A stretch of 64,000 bases of DNA from Leptasterias polaris (GCA_037783415.1 JAZGTN010000016.1:803001-867000), one strand, 5' to 3'; shown: positions 11,289-24,251, counted from the stretch's first letter. Made by a program: numbers and translations. Notes: a model not told the origin generated them from the letters alone.

Positions 11289-13395
11289 AAGGTTGCTCAA
11301 TATTCGGCGCAAACTACTTTGTATCATTAAAGGAGTACATTAGCTTCTAATCTGTCAAAATGCTGTTCGTTATCCTTTTTAAACAGTGATCATGAACTAA
11401 AACACATATAGTGTGATGTAATTAGTGAGTAGTAATTAAACAAACAGTCATTTGGAGTCAAACATTTGGTTCTTCAAAATAGCGGACTGTGTTCTGTCAT
11501 GAAATTACACACACAAAAATAAAAAACAAAACCTACACAATTTATGTTTATATAAATCTTTATCTTGTACTTTAAAAAGAAACTTTCCAACCATTCATTT
11601 CACAACAAACTCTTTTTATAGCACAAAGCGCCCAATCCGAAGGCAACGTGCAACATTAAAGTGATTAACTGCTCATTCGCTTAGTGGTAAGCTTTTGTAA
11701 AACACCATTCTATTATACTTGGAAAACATTTCTAGTTATAGTAAAAAGAAAAATGTTGTATCCATTTTGATATTCTAACCAAACTAATTGAAGTTCAGTT
11801 TCTCTCAAAAATATTCAAAAATATACTCTGAAAGCGGAGCAACAGGCAAGTTCACTTAGTAGTATAGTAAATTCTAAACCTTTTGCTGTAAACTTCACGA
11901 TGCAGTAAGAGCTAACAGATTGTGGTAATATGAGTTTGGTTAAAACAATAGTTTCATGATTGTGTGAAAAACAACTTTAGCTGTAAAATAAAATGCACAT
12001 TAAGCCTACCATTGGCAGAATGATATGACGTCGTTGTTAAAAAAATGTTTCAACCAGAAGGAAGTATGATCAAATTTTAGTAGACAATAATTATGACTCT
12101 TTCTTCCTTTTCTTCAAGCGGAGTAAGAACCTATTAGCTTCAAAATTACACAAAAGTCGCTTTTGGAAGCTCACTTATTATCTGATGGTTTTGTAAATGT
12201 TTCCATTAATCTTTTTGGGAGACTTTTTTCTCCCAATGTCATCTATGACAAAAAAAAAAAAAAAAAAAATTGAAAAGGAATTTCGTTACAATAAATTGTA
12301 TCAAAAATATAGAAATACTTATCAAAAGCTATAACACTGTTTACTGAAAAACGCGGCCTTGTTCGGTAAGATGTTCAGGTGTTTGATTTACGATTGTTTT
12401 CGCTACTGTTTGAAATATTGAAGTAATGTTGGTTTCGGAAGGAGCTGCTAATTCGACAAAAGGTGATCTTTTTGGTTTGTGCAATGGTAACGTTGTATGA
12501 TTTATTCAGAGTAGTAGGTGATCGGGTGGAGTTGTATTGCCTCTCCCGCGTGGATATCTGCTTTGCAAATCGGAAAAGATCTAAGTTATATAGGGCAGCC
12601 GTATTATAATTGTACATTCTTTCATAGAGTAATTCGCAAATTTTAGTCTAAACATTGTTGGGGCGATATGTGTAGCGGCCTTGTATCAATATAACAAGTT
12701 AGTTCAACCGGTTAACTGTTTATTTTCACGATCTTTTTGAATCAATATATTTATTTCACTTGGAAAACCGAAGCTAGCATTATTTTATGTTTTTAGGCAA
12801 ATTCTACTTTACGCTAAAGGAAGTGAAGTCCGAGCCCCCTTTGTGGTCCAACACTAATGTTAGTTCCATGCACAAATCATTTACCTACATTATTGTCGGT
12901 ATGTCCAGGCAGATGCTCAACATTTTAAGAAAACAAATCACTGAAATCAACGTGTATCTCAGTTGCATTTCAGAGGATTAAACTTCCTCAATGTCCCAAT
13001 GAGCCATTTTGAGGTATGGTGGACACAAATACTACATGTATGAAACTATTTACATGTACGTTGTAGGTTTAGGTGAATTTGTTTGTATGAACACCCATGC
13101 CAAACAGTGCACTCCTACAGCATCCACCATTACTCCAAAACGCCAATGGGCCACGAACTGCGCGAATTCTTGAAATTGCCTGATAACGAACTTTGGTCGT
13201 ATATACGATTTCGCAATGTAATTATTTTCTTTTTCTGATTAAACTTTATTGCACTGAAAATCTTTCAAATGTTAGTTGACACAATCATGATGTATTGTAC
13301 ACAATTATGTGAATTAGGTGATATTTGAATCGTTACACGTGAAGACAGATATAAGTTTAACCTTACGGGTACACGATTGTGAAGATGATGGCCCT
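11289..13395. other. CTL-B 3' UTR and block-specific non-coding sequence
   Basis: An AATAAA at 11518-11523, 230 bp after the stop, is a plausible poly(A) signal. Sequence from 11289 to 13390 recurs after CTL-C (17189-19880), and parts recur after CTL-E (34560-36780). The half of a foldback MITE near 11560-11655 is also in the CTL-C block. At 13014-13130 a small TATGGTGGA...TCCACCATT inverted repeat is present in this block only. No further gene was recognised. Confidence 0.6.
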
Positions 13396-13575
13396 GGGTT
13401 AATTTTAGGGTCGGGGTTGGCCACGGTTAATTTTGAGGGGTCAGGGCTGGTTAGGGTTAATTTTGAGGGGTCGGGGCCCGGCGTTGGTTAGAGTTAGATT
13501 TGAGGGGTTGGGGTTGGTTAGGGTTAATTTTGAAGGGTCGGGGTTGGTTGGGGTTAATTTTGAAGGGTCGGGGTT
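13396..13575. repeat. G-rich minisatellite, left arm of a 180-bp perfect inverted repeat
   Basis: About 30-bp units of the type GGTTAGGGTTAATTTTGAGG. Base for base this is the reverse complement of 13999-14178, including irregular variants such as the GCCCGGCG core. The other lectin blocks have no array at this position. Confidence 0.9.
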
Positions 13576-13889
13576 TAGTCTCAACATTTCGATAACTATG
13601 CTCTCGTCGTTGTAACTGTCTCCTATAAACGACTACTTTAGAGCACACTACACTGAATAAACCAACCGGCTCTCACAGAGCCTTCACCTCAAGTTTTCAA
13701 GAAGAGACGATTAAATGGTGAATCCGTCAGACTAAATTGATTGGTGATAATTAATAGATGTAATAATTTGAGTATAATATAATATTGATGATGTTCATGT
13801 TTTAAAATACTTTCTCAGCACTAAAAGCTCAAAATAAATTAAATTATGCACAAAAAACACGTTTTATCCAACTCCTTAAACGAAATGTG

Positions 13890-14210
13890 TGAATTCACCC
13901 CTAACCTACTCCAATCCTTCGAAATTAACCAAAACAAACCCCTACCCTTCAAAATTAATCCTAACAATCTCTATTCCCCCTCAAAATTAACCCCAACCAA
14001 CCCCGACCCTTCAAAATTAACCCCAACCAACCCCGACCCTTCAAAATTAACCCTAACCAACCCCAACCCCTCAAATCTAACTCTAACCAACGCCGGGCCC
14101 CGACCCCTCAAAATTAACCCTAACCAGCCCTGACCCCTCAAAATTAACCGTGGCCAACCCCGACCCTAAAATTAACCCTAACCAAACCTGACCCCTTAAA
14201 ATTAACGCTA
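13890..14210. repeat. C-rich telomere-like minisatellite with inverted-repeat arm
   Basis: Units near TCAAAATTAACCCTAACCAA with a CCCCGACCC end, about 30 bp long, contain the telomeric hexamer CCCTAA. Positions 13999-14178 are the right arm of the perfect inverted repeat. Equivalent arrays sit at the same place in the CTL-C, D and E blocks. Confidence 0.85.
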
Positions 14211-15250
14211 GGTATTGGCTAATGTATTTTGAAGGCTGTGTGGATGATTGAAATTGTCCTATCCTTGTTGAGTAAAGCTATTTTTTTTTTTATTTTTTTT
14301 TTAAGCCATGTTTGCATACTTTCTTTGGCACAGCTTCAAGGTTGGCTCTTTTTGTCTACTTTATGTCTACGTTGGGGGTGCGCGGCGTACGTGACTTCTA
14401 CCGGCAGAAAAAAGCAGAAGATTATAAATATAAAGAGTTTGTGCGTGGCTTGTTGCCTTTGTTGCAATACAGCAACATATCCACAGTGGAGGCTATACTG
14501 AATTGAATGGGAGACCGGTTGCTTTCAAAGCTAACTGACCGTCTTCCTGGACTTCAAGGTTTCGTTAATTAAAATATAGACGCTATGCACTGACCACGTC
14601 AAAACCGATGATGAACAGGATTGGCAAATTAAATGGGCCACCTCCTTATAAACTAATCGTGAGGACGCTCTTCTCCAGTGATGTCACGTGTAAAAACAAA
14701 CAAACACCCCCTCAAACAGAAAACTTTCACTAACAATAGCCCATGCATGCCCCAATGCGCATGATCGGGGCATAAAGGATTCTGGGTGAAATCCGAGTCC
14801 GAGCTACACCGGCAAACACACGTCACAGTGGTTTTGAAGCAATATGCGGTATGTACTAAAACTGGACATTGTAATATGTAAACTACAGCATTGTGTCCAA
14901 TCATGAAAGGTATTTCAGTTCATGAATCTTTACAGAAAATTTGGTCACAACATTTTTAACACGATTGAATGTTTTGCTAACATCGGCTGTCCATGCCAAC
15001 CGGCGCACTTTGTTTATCATCGATGGAAAGGTCTATTCGTAACTGTACTCGGTTTCCCAAGATGCATTGTGGTATATTTTAAGATGGCGCTTGTGCTTAT
15101 GGGCTATTATTACTTAACAATTGACTTTTAATAAGTCTTCTGTATTAACATGCATGCACAAAAATACTGAATGAACATCCGTTATAAGCGATATTACAAC
15201 TTACGGGAAAGTTTCAATAGGCCTACTGTACAATACTACAATTTCAGATT
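14211..15250. other. non-coding block sequence shared by three lectin units
   Basis: At 14300-14580 the stretch from CCATGTTTGCATACTTTC to GACTTCAAGGTTTCGTTAAT recurs at 22190-22660 and 39485-39750. Short ORFs across it differ between copies by indels that are not multiples of three, so it is probably not coding. From 14975 a stretch resembles the inverse of 60220-60330. No gene was seen. Confidence 0.5.
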
Positions 15251-15259
15251 CCATTTCAC

Positions 15260-15957
15260 TGAAAGCATTGGGGGGGGGGGGGGGGGGGAAATAGGTCAAA
15301 CTGTAATGTCACAATGTGGGGCAGTGAGAGGTCTGCCTGAGGAAAATAATACAAGAGTGTTTAAAATGTCTAACATAAACTCAGTTGTTAAGATTGACAT
15401 ATGTTTATTCGTTAGTTGTTCGGGGGGGGGGGGGGTTGCAATAGGATGAGAAACCAGCAATTTTTGGTAAAATCAACTTATAAACTCAACTTAATTTACA
15501 AACATTTAAGTACAAAATTAAGAAGAAGCAGTACCGGTAATAAACGGTGCTTAAACGGGAAATATGCCCTATAGGTGTGCACTCGGATTCGAGGCATATT
15601 TTCCGTCGACTAAATAATTTGTTAGTCTTTGAAAACAATGTTTTGCTCAAAAACTTCCCTGGAAATATTAGTTTAAGTCTCATCTCAATTTCATACTGGG
15701 CCACAGCCCACAGCTTATGCATAACTTAAAATCATAATAAGTCAAAAAAAATTCAAATGCTATAGATAGTCATATTTAATATATTACATAGTTTTTATTG
15801 ATTGATTTGAGAACTCCACGTTGCGCTGTTTCTTTTGTGACCCGATGATTTGTGTTCTGGTAGGATCGCGGCGCAGTTCCGTTTTGTGAAGGTTGCACCT
15901 TCTTGGTAATGTGTATGTCTAGCAGCAATTTCAGTTTGTCAAGAGATGGTCTGCAAC
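15260..15957 (+). promoter_or_regulatory. CTL-C upstream region of the second type
   Basis: A block with two long poly-G runs (15270-15288, 15421-15434), then CATATTTTCCGTCGACTAAA-like sequence. Next comes GAACTCCACGTTGCGCTGTT and a conserved leader ending in TGTCAAGAGATGGTCTGCAA before the ATG. The same order precedes CTL-E, F and (in part) G. It differs from the CTL-A/B upstream region except for a short GTTCCGTTTTGTGAAGGTT-like piece. Confidence 0.45.
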
Positions 15958-17188
15958 ATGTTGGCGAGCAAACTGCTGGGTGTTGTTGGTGTATTTATGA
16001 TGGCAAACTACGCTGCCCTAAATGGGCGGTGTTTGAAGGCCCCGGCCCACACCGAAGAGAAGCCCCCGGCCCCCACCGAAGAGAAACCGCCATGCCCCCC
16101 CCCCTACTTGGAGCCAGTGGCAAGACAAATGCTACAAGATACATGGTGCCTTAGTTACATGGGAAGAGGGCAAGCAGATTTGTGATGGGTTGGGCGGAGT
16201 GATAGTTGTCCCTCAATCCGATGACGAATTACAACACCTCATCAACATGTGCAGCTGCGATGAGCTCTGGATTGGTTGCAACGACATTCAACGACGATAT
16301 AAAATCTTCTTTTATTTTGATTGCCACAATCGAAATAAACCATGAAGAACGCGCACATAATCCACGAATAACGATAATCTATGTTTTTTCGTTTTTACTG
16401 AAACATATACTGACTGGTTATATGGTGTTTTTATTGAAAACTATAGAGGGTGGAAACTTGAATTTATTCCTGAATAAAACCAAAGTGACTAATTAAAAGG
16501 GGCACTTTGCCTTTGATTGGAACATTTGGGCTATAAAAAGCGTTTGAAATCGTTCTTTATGAAATAGTTTTGGTTGGAAAGATGTTTTTAAAGTAGAATA
16601 TAATAACCCACACAATGACACAAAATTGAATTGTTTTCCTTTTACTTTGTGAACTATAGGCCTACGCTCTGCCATTTTGTATAGAACAAAATGTTCGACT
16701 TCATAAAATGTCGGCAGCATTAAGTTCACAAAGTAAAAGGAAAACCACGCAGCCAATTTCGAGGCATTTTGTGGACCATTTTTGTATTCTACTTTTAAGA
16801 CATCTTTCCAACCGTTTCATGACAAACACTTTCAAACACTGTTATGGCCCAAAGCACCAAGTGTAGAAAAACGTTTACAATTAATTTAAATACTATCCTG
16901 ATCCAAAAGTTTAATGTATTGAGACTTTTTATTTTGGATTGACTCGGATCAGGTACCTGGGTGTGTTTGGATGGTGAAGGTACTATTGACGTGAATGACA
17001 AGAGATGGGGTGCTGATCAGCCAAATGATCGCTCCAGCAACGAAGATTGCGCCGCAAGCATGCCTTCATCAGGCTGGTTCGACTGGAATTGTGGTCTTGC
17101 ACACAAGTTAATCTGTCAACGCCCCGTATGTGAAAGGTTGCTCAATATTCGGCGCAAACTACTTTGCATCATTAAAGGAGAACATTAG
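15958..17188 (+). pseudogene. CTL-C: C-type lectin pseudogene
   Basis: It has the CTL-B signal peptide and linker, and three disabling changes. First, a C tract of 10 (16095-16104), against 6 in CTL-B, shifts the frame before the lectin domain. Second, a deletion near 16291 removes the last codons of exon 1, the splice donor and about 780 bp of intron. Exon 1 therefore runs into intron sequence. Third, in exon 2 (16955-17188) a 10-bp loss at CGCCCCGTA/TGTGAAAGG changes the C-terminus to an unrelated tail ending at 17188. Exon 2 keeps DQPND, NEDC and WFDWNC. The overall match to CTL-B is otherwise very close, so the loss is recent. Confidence 0.85.
16497..16884. mobile_element. foldback MITE in the CTL-C intron
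   Basis: Same element and same position relative to exon 2 as 10655-11023. It starts after TTAA at 16493-16496. Inner arms read TTTTCCTTTTACTTTGTGAA and TTCACAAAGTAAAAGGAAAA. Confidence 0.7.
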
Positions 17189-17990
17189 CTTCTAATCTGT
17201 CAAAATGTTGTTCGTTATCCTTGTTAAACAGTGATCATGAACTAAAACTCATATAGTGTGATGTAATTAGTGAGTAGTAATTTAACAAACAGTCATTTAG
17301 AGTCAAACATTTGGTTATTCAAAATAGCGGACTGTGTTCTGTCATGAAATTACACACACAAAAATAAAAAACAAAACCTACACAATTTATGTTTATATAA
17401 ATCTTTATCTTGTACTTTAAAAAGAAACTTTCCAACCATTCATTTCACAACAAACTCTTTTTATAGCCCAAAGCGCCCAAATCCGAAGGCAACGTGCAAC
17501 ATTAAAGTGATTAACTGCTCATTTGCTTAGTGATAATCTTTTGTAAAACACCATTTTGTTATACTTGGAAAACATTTCTAGTTAGTAAAAAGAAAAATGT
17601 TGTATCCACTTTGATATTCTAACCAAACTAAATGAAGTTCAGTTTCTCTCAAAAATATAATTCCAAAATATATTCGGAAAGCGGAGCAGTAGGCAAGTTA
17701 GTATAGTAAATTCTAAACCTTTTGCTGTAAAGTTCACGATGCAGTAAGAGCTAATAGATTGTGATATTAATAATGAGTTTTTTTAGAATAATAGTTTCAT
17801 GACTAAAAACTACTTTAGCTGCTAAAAATGCACATTAGGCCTATACCATTGGCATAATGATATGACGTCATTGTTAAACACAACATTCAACAAGAAGACA
17901 GTTGTCAAACTGAAGCAGTCTTATGATCAAATTTAAGGAGACACTAATTTTACTCTTTCTTCCTTTTCTTCGAGCGGAGTAAGAAACTAT
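17189..17990. other. CTL-C 3' flank, duplicate of the CTL-B 3' flank
   Basis: Closely parallels 11289-12130, including the AATAAA-containing stretch near 17360. No additional gene. Confidence 0.6.
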
Positions 17991-17994
17991 TAAA

Positions 17995-18262
17995 GGAACA
18001 CGTTGCCTTAAGATCTCACGAAATCTCACGGTTGGAGGTGTTCCTTAAATAATAGTTATTAAGAGTTGTTCTTGCAATAAAACACCTTTAATGTGTTATA
18101 ATTAGTGAATGGTAATTAAAAAAACCAAACATTGACCTCAGAGTCCCGAGACATGTCCCGCGAAATGTATACGTATTTCAAGCCGACGATCGTCGGTGTA
18201 ATGGGCAATAATGCGCGACGAAGAGCAATAGGCTGGCACCGTAGCCTGTGGCCTGGTAAACC
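17995..18262. mobile_element. about 260-bp dispersed element, copy 1
   Basis: Begins TTAAAGGAACACGTTGCCTT and includes GACATGTCCCGCGAAATGTA. A reverse-complement copy lies at 22979-23231 and a partial copy at 34040-34170. Ends start with TTAA, as in the other TTAA elements here. No coding capacity. Confidence 0.65.
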
Positions 18263-18549
18263 TATCACATGAACACCAGGTAATCATTCTCTACTCGACG
18301 ACATGTGTACTGTGTATACAATGTACAAGTAAACACGTCCACACCGCGCCGTAGAAGACGTGTCAAAAAAGAAGAAACGAAAACCAGGGTAAGAATACTG
18401 TCATGGGACAAACCGAGAGAAAGGACTTGGGTTATTTATATCCAATGTTTATTGTGGACACGACTAAAAAAACACGGCACATCACACGTAATAAAATAAT
18501 TGCTCATGAGTCGTAGTTCAACAGCTGCGACTCTGGAAATAAGACTAAT

Positions 18550-18772
18550 AGAATTTGTCCGCCATTTATGGGAGTCAAAATCTTGACTCCCATAAATGGC
18601 GGAGCGTTTTGTTTTGCGAAATTTAGCAAAAGCGAAGCATTTCTAAGGCACGTTTGTGTGGATCATTATATTCTACTTTTTAAACATCTTTCCGACCGTG
18701 CTCATTTTAAATAAAACGCTTGTTATAGCCCAAAAGCGCAACAGCGCCCAACCCGAAGGCAACGTGTCCCTT
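18550..18772. mobile_element. truncated foldback MITE with a perfect hairpin
   Basis: At 18558-18602 CCGCCATTTATGGGAGTCAA is followed by a 5-base loop and its exact complement. It then continues as the right half of the TTAA foldback element to CGTGTCCCTTTAA at 18776. The left half is absent. Confidence 0.7.
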
Positions 18773-18776
18773 TAAC

Positions 18777-20220
18777 TTAAAAATATTACACAAAAGTTCA
18801 CTCGTTATAAGATGGTTTTGTAAAAGTTTCCATTCATCTTTTTGGGATACTTTTTTCCCCCCACTGTCATCTATGAACACAAAATAAAAATTTGAAAATA
18901 AATTTCGTTTCATTAGTTTGTATCAAAAATATAGAAATACTTATCAAAAGCTATAACAAGCATGCATTCCCTACATTGTTTACTGAAAAACGCGGCCTTG
19001 TTCGGTGAGATGTTCAGGTTTTTGATTTACGATTGTTTTCGTAAATGTTTGAAATATTGAAGTAACGTTGGTTTCGAAAGGAGCTGCTAATTCAACAAAA
19101 TGTTATCTTTTTGGTTTGTTCAATGGTAGGCCAATTGTTGTTTTATTTATTTAGAGTAATAGGTTATGGGGTGTTCTAGTTTTGGCTCTCCTGCGTGGAA
19201 ATCTGCTTTGCAAATCGGAAAAGATCTAAGTTATAGGGCAGCCGTAATTATAATTGTACATTCTTTCATAGAGTAATTTGCAAATTTCAGTCTAAACATT
19301 GTTGGGGCGATATGTGTAGCGGCCTTGTATCAATATAACAAGTTAGTTCAACCGGTTAACTGTTTATTTTCACAATCTTTTTGAAACAATACACATGTAT
19401 ATATTTTAAACCTGGAAAACCGAAGCTAGCATTATTTTATGTTTTTAGGCAAATTCTACTTTACGCTAAAGGAAGTGAAGTCCGAACCCCCTTGTGGTCC
19501 AACACTATTGTTATTTCCATGAAATAATAATATAGCCTACCTACATTATTGTCGGTATTGTCCAGGCAGATGCTCAACATTTTAAGAAAACAAATCACTA
19601 AACTCAACGTATATCTCAGTTGTATTTCAGAGGATTACATTTTATTGGGCCACGAACTGCGCGAATTCTTGAAATTGCCCCAAAACGAAGTTTGGTCGTA
19701 TACGATTTCGCAATAATATAATGATTTTCTTTTTCTGATTAATCTTTCTTGAACTGAAAATATTTCAAAGATATGTTGAAAAAATCTAGATGTAGGGCCT
19801 ATTGTGAACATGGTTGATTAGGTGAGATTTAAATCTTTACAAGTGAAGACAGATATTAGTTTAACCTTACGGGTACACGACGGAGCAAATGATGGGCATG
19901 GAAACGCCGGTTGGTTTAGTCTAAACTTTTCGACAACTGTACTCTCGTCGTTGTCACTGTGTCCTACAGCGACTACTTAAAAGCACACTATACATTGAAT
20001 AAACCAACCGGCTCTCACAGAGACATCACCTCAAGTTTTCAAAAAGAGACAAAACATGGTGTATCCGTCAGACTAAAATGATTAGTAATAATGTCATAAT
20101 ATGAGTAAAACATAATATTGATAAGGATCATGTTTTAAAATACTTTCTCGGCACTGCAAGCTCAAAATAAATTAAAATATGCACAAAAAGCCATGTCTTA
20201 CTAAACGTCTTAATTGACTG
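18777..20220. other. non-coding block sequence, CTL-C unit
   Basis: Duplicate of 12180-13890 and 35580-37100. It contains a 108-bp hairpin element at about 19906-20013 (CCGGTTGGTTTA...TAAACCAACCGG). No gene was seen. Confidence 0.5.
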
Positions 20221-20224
20221 TGTG

Positions 20225-20640
20225 AATTTACACCCAACCAACTAACCCCGATCCTTCAAAATCAACCCTAACAAATCTCTACCCCTCAAAATTAACCCAG
20301 ACCTTCACAATACCCCCCCCCCCTTCATAATTAACCCCGACCCTTCAAAATTAACCCCAACCAACCACGACCCTTCAAAATTAACCCCAACCAACCACGA
20401 CCCTTCAAAATTAACCCCAACCAACCACGACCCTTCATAATTAACCCCAACCAACCCCGACCCTTCAAAATTAACCCCAACCAACCCCGACCCTTCAAAA
20501 TTAACCCCAACCAACCCCGACTCCAAACAAATTAACACCAAGCAACCCCGACTCTTCAAAGATAGCTCAAACCTACCCCAAACCCTTCTTAATTAACCCC
20601 AACCAACCCTGACTCCTCAAAATTAACCCTTACAAATCTC
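20225..20640. repeat. C-rich minisatellite, CTL-C unit
   Basis: About thirteen units of roughly 30 bp (CCTTCAAAATTAACCCCAAC type) with near-identical central copies at 20340-20520. The minus-strand ORF that runs through it (repeated GSGLVGVNFE) is repeat translation, not a gene. Confidence 0.85.
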
Positions 20641-22975
20641 GCCCCTTAAATGATCCCTTACCATTTATATAAAATCCTCCTTTAATACTTAATAATACAT
20701 TCTTGATAAATGAACGGCTAGTCGTGTCACCGCCTCCCCGCCCCACTTCCAGTTAATCGAGTGGAAAAGTGCCGAGCTCGCGCATAGTCCGATACGTTCA
20801 CCCTCTTGCCACGTTGATACAGCGCCCCCACACGATGTTAACAGCCACTGCATGGCGGTAACTTGAAAAACCAAACGTGTTTTCAAAGCGTTAAAGCTAA
20901 CTAGTTTGCGTATAGACTATAAAGTAACGACTGTTCAACGTTTTAACACAATATTAAAACGGCTAATAAAAATACTGGTTCAATTTCCTCATCAATGTTT
21001 TATCCTTTTCAATACGCTCACGGACGCGTTCGCTCGACCCCACCGGTCTCATCCATCAGCTTGTACAAACTTTTGTTCAGGACCGAATGGCATGGACCAA
21101 AGAGGGCGCCTTTTGTGCCAAGACGGCAGATGACCACGTTGGCTCGAATTTTATATCATACAAACGAACACAAACAATTAAACTGAATTGAGGAAAGATA
21201 AAAAGAAACTTACATTATGGCCTTGATCGACCATGACAGCTCACGTCATCAATGAAGCTCTCAAAACGACGATCCGAAAAGACGATCCCACATTGTCTTA
21301 ATCTCGTTGTGCTCACCGTGCCAAACACACTATTTGAAGGCTGCAAATTGACCTTTGACCTTCAACGCCTCAAAAATAAAACAACAGTTGCTATAGAGAA
21401 CGCCTCTACTGGACAGCTTCATTGCGAAATAACTAAGTACAGCTAACAAACCTGTTTGGTATAAATAAAATGAAATGAATATGCCGCATTCAAAAAGTGA
21501 CTGATCGCTAACTCCGGGAAGAAAGTATTCGCAAGTTTCGAAAGTCGTGGTGGTGGTAGTGGGATTGGTGGGAGGTGGTGAAGGGGGGGGGGGGGGGGGG
21601 TTGTTGAAGATGCAGACTTGTAAGTATGTGCTTAAACAAAAATTTAGCAATGCTTCCTCCATATTGTGGAGTATTCTAGCTCCTTTATTGGGTTTAATAT
21701 TTTGAATTGCACCAAAACAAAATCTTTGTATGTACAGACCCGTTTGTAGGACGTCACGTTTCAAATTTTGATATATCAGATAAATGCCATACACCGTTTC
21801 AAAATGGGGGTTAGAAGCTTGTTTTTTACTGACTTTCATGGGGATTCTTTCTATTGAAAAACGTGTGCAACACAAATTGAATTCGACATTGAACCCCGTC
21901 CTAAAGGGCGCCCTCTGCGGCACTTGGAATTTAGGCAATTTAGCTTGGCAATTTAGCTTGGAAGCCGGAAATCCAGAACTCAGTGCATGTCAATTTTAAA
22001 CCAAGACGTGCTACTAGTCCAAGTAAAAAGTTATTTTCCCCTGAAATTATTAACAAAATCGACCCAAATGTTTAGGTATTGTCTTTACACTTTGAATGTT
22101 TGGTGGATGATTGAAAGTGTTTTGTACAGTTTACTCAATTCGCTTATTCTTCGGTATAGCTATTTTTAATTTGTTAACTTTTACTTAAGCCATGTTTGCA
22201 TACTTTCTTTGGCACAGCTTCAAGGTTGGCTCTTTTTGGTATTTTTGTCTACGTTGGGGGTGCGTATACGTGACTTCTACCGGCAGAAAAAAATATATAT
22301 AAAGAGTTTGTACGTGGCGTGTTGCCTTTGTTGCATTACATCAATATCCACGGTGGAGGCTACTGAGTTGAATGGCTTATTAAGCCATTTGCTAGTTACA
22401 TTTGAATAATGTCTGGTACAATGACTTGTTTAGTCACAAGTTACCGCTTAAATTTGAATTCCTCAGACTATAGAGACAGTTGCTATGTCACATGGTTCGG
22501 GGCAAGCTTTTGTATAGCAACCTCCAGATGAGCAAAGCCTGGTACCATTGTGCCATACACATCCATTCAGAATTGTGTATGGGTGTTCACCGTCTCTTAC
22601 GTAACTAAGCAAAAGCTAACCAACCGTCTGCCTGGACTTCAAGGTTTAGTTAATTAAAATAATTATAGACGCTACACTACGTCAACTCTGCCGCCATCTT
22701 AGAGGTAAACAGATGATGAAACAGGTTTGGCAAAATAAATGGGCCACCTCCTTATAAACTCAACGTGAGGACGCTCTTCTCCTGTGATTTCACGTGTAAA
22801 AACAAACAAACAAACACTCCCTCAAACAGAAAACTGTCAATAACAATAGCCCACGTCCCAATGCGCGTGATCGGGGCGTTAGTGGATTCTGGGTGAAATC
22901 CGAGTCCGAGCAACACCGGCAAACACACGTCACCGTGGTTTTGAAGAAGTGCGGTTTGCAAGGGGTTCATGTGAG
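20641..22975. other. non-coding block sequence after the CTL-C minisatellite
   Basis: Parts at 20700-20960 recur at 38235-38440, and 21660-22000 parallels 38490-38760 and 39240-39340. It contains a poly-G run near 21587-21600. At 22190-22660 is the third copy of the stretch seen at 14300-14580. No reading frame is conserved between the copies. Confidence 0.5.
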
Positions 22976-22978
22976 AGG

Positions 22979-23231
22979 TTTACCAGGCCACAGGCTATAC
23001 GGTGCCAGCCTACTGCTCTTCATCGCGCATTATTGCCCATTACACCGACGATCGTATTGACGGCTTGAAATACGTATACATTTCGCGGGACATGTCTCGG
23101 GGGTCAGAGGTCAATGTTTTTTTTTTATATTACACATTAAAGGTGTTTTATTGCAAGAACAACTCTTAATAACTATAAGGAACACCTCCAACCGTGAGAT
23201 TTCGTGAGATCTTAAGGCAACGTGTTCCCTT
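22979..23231. mobile_element. about 260-bp dispersed element, copy 2 (inverse of 17995-18262)
   Basis: Reads as the reverse complement of copy 1 through to AAGGCAACGTGTTCCCTTAA. Slightly diverged from it. Confidence 0.65.
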
Positions 23232-24247
23232 AACTGAATGGTTATTGGTGGTGGGTGCGTAAGGCAGGGTTTTGAAACATGATGTGGACTTACACACGTC
23301 CACACAGAGTTACAGTGTTGAGGAATAAGATGTTCCATTAGTGTATATAGAACAAAGGAATGACCACACAGTGACTGCAACACAAACATGTGTGCTCATT
23401 TTAAGTACCTTGTGGAGACCAAGGACAAAACAAAAAAGGGAAAACAAAAGGTCTCCACTTGAAAATGAATGTACAAAGTCTATGGGCAAACTGTTTAATA
23501 AGTGCAAGGACAAAGGAAAGAACAAAAGAGTACGGACCCGTAGTATGCAATTTTGAGAAGGTTTGCGTGCGTGTGGGTAGGATACACATTCAAACCGGGT
23601 ACCTATAACAAAAGAGGACAATAGGTCCACGGTTTGAGATCGTGTACAAAACCAATGGGAGCTGTTGCAAAAAAGTTGAAGTATAAACAAAAGAGGGACA
23701 ATAGGAGGTCCACGATTGCAGGTGTTTTACACACTTGGGTTCGCGTGTGTGTGATTCTAGTCTTTAAGCTGAACAAAAACAATGTGCACTTTCCATCTAA
23801 AGGTAGGGTCATCATATAGATTGGTTTTTGTCGACGTAATGCTGATTATATTTGCAAAAATTATAAAGAAAGATACAATGAAAGTCACACTTTAAAGTTT
23901 CAGCAGAATTCAGTGTCTACTTGCTGAGAAACAGCAAAAACAGACACGGTATATTCACATATGTATACAATCCATCCACGTTTTAGCGAGGTGACAGTGG
24001 GTACCAACCAAAGTCATGTCTGGCCACATGCATTTGCGAACGGACACCGACCATCAGAATTCTGAGAAACAAATCAAGCATGAATCTTTTTCTCAGATTC
24101 AAATGATTTTGGCTGAAATTTTTTCCAAATCATACTACTTCGAAGGGACTTCTTTCTGGAAATACTTTAGACTATGAGTGCTTCTCGCCGAGTAAGTTTT
24201 TATGCACATTAATTTTCGGAGTATTTACCAATCTATGACTTTGCATT
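23232..24247. other. non-coding sequence with degenerate short repeats
   Basis: At 23400-23720 purine-rich phrases such as GGACAAAACAAAA and GAGGACAATAGGTCC recur loosely. Sequence at 23820-24200 resembles 31720-31860 and 32420-32540, so it is a dispersed repeat. No gene was seen. Confidence 0.45.
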
Positions 24248-24251
24248 TTAA

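Noticed and set aside
14229..14506. ORFs of 90 and 64 aa in a stretch repeated in three lectin blocks
   Set aside because: Copies at 22190-22400 and 39485-39680 differ by indels that break both frames, so the sequence is shared but not as protein.
21330..21938. 202-aa minus-strand ORF with a proline run
   Set aside because: The proline run translates a poly-C/TTG repeat. The duplicated sequence at 38482-38748 does not keep the frame or length, so it is a chance ORF.
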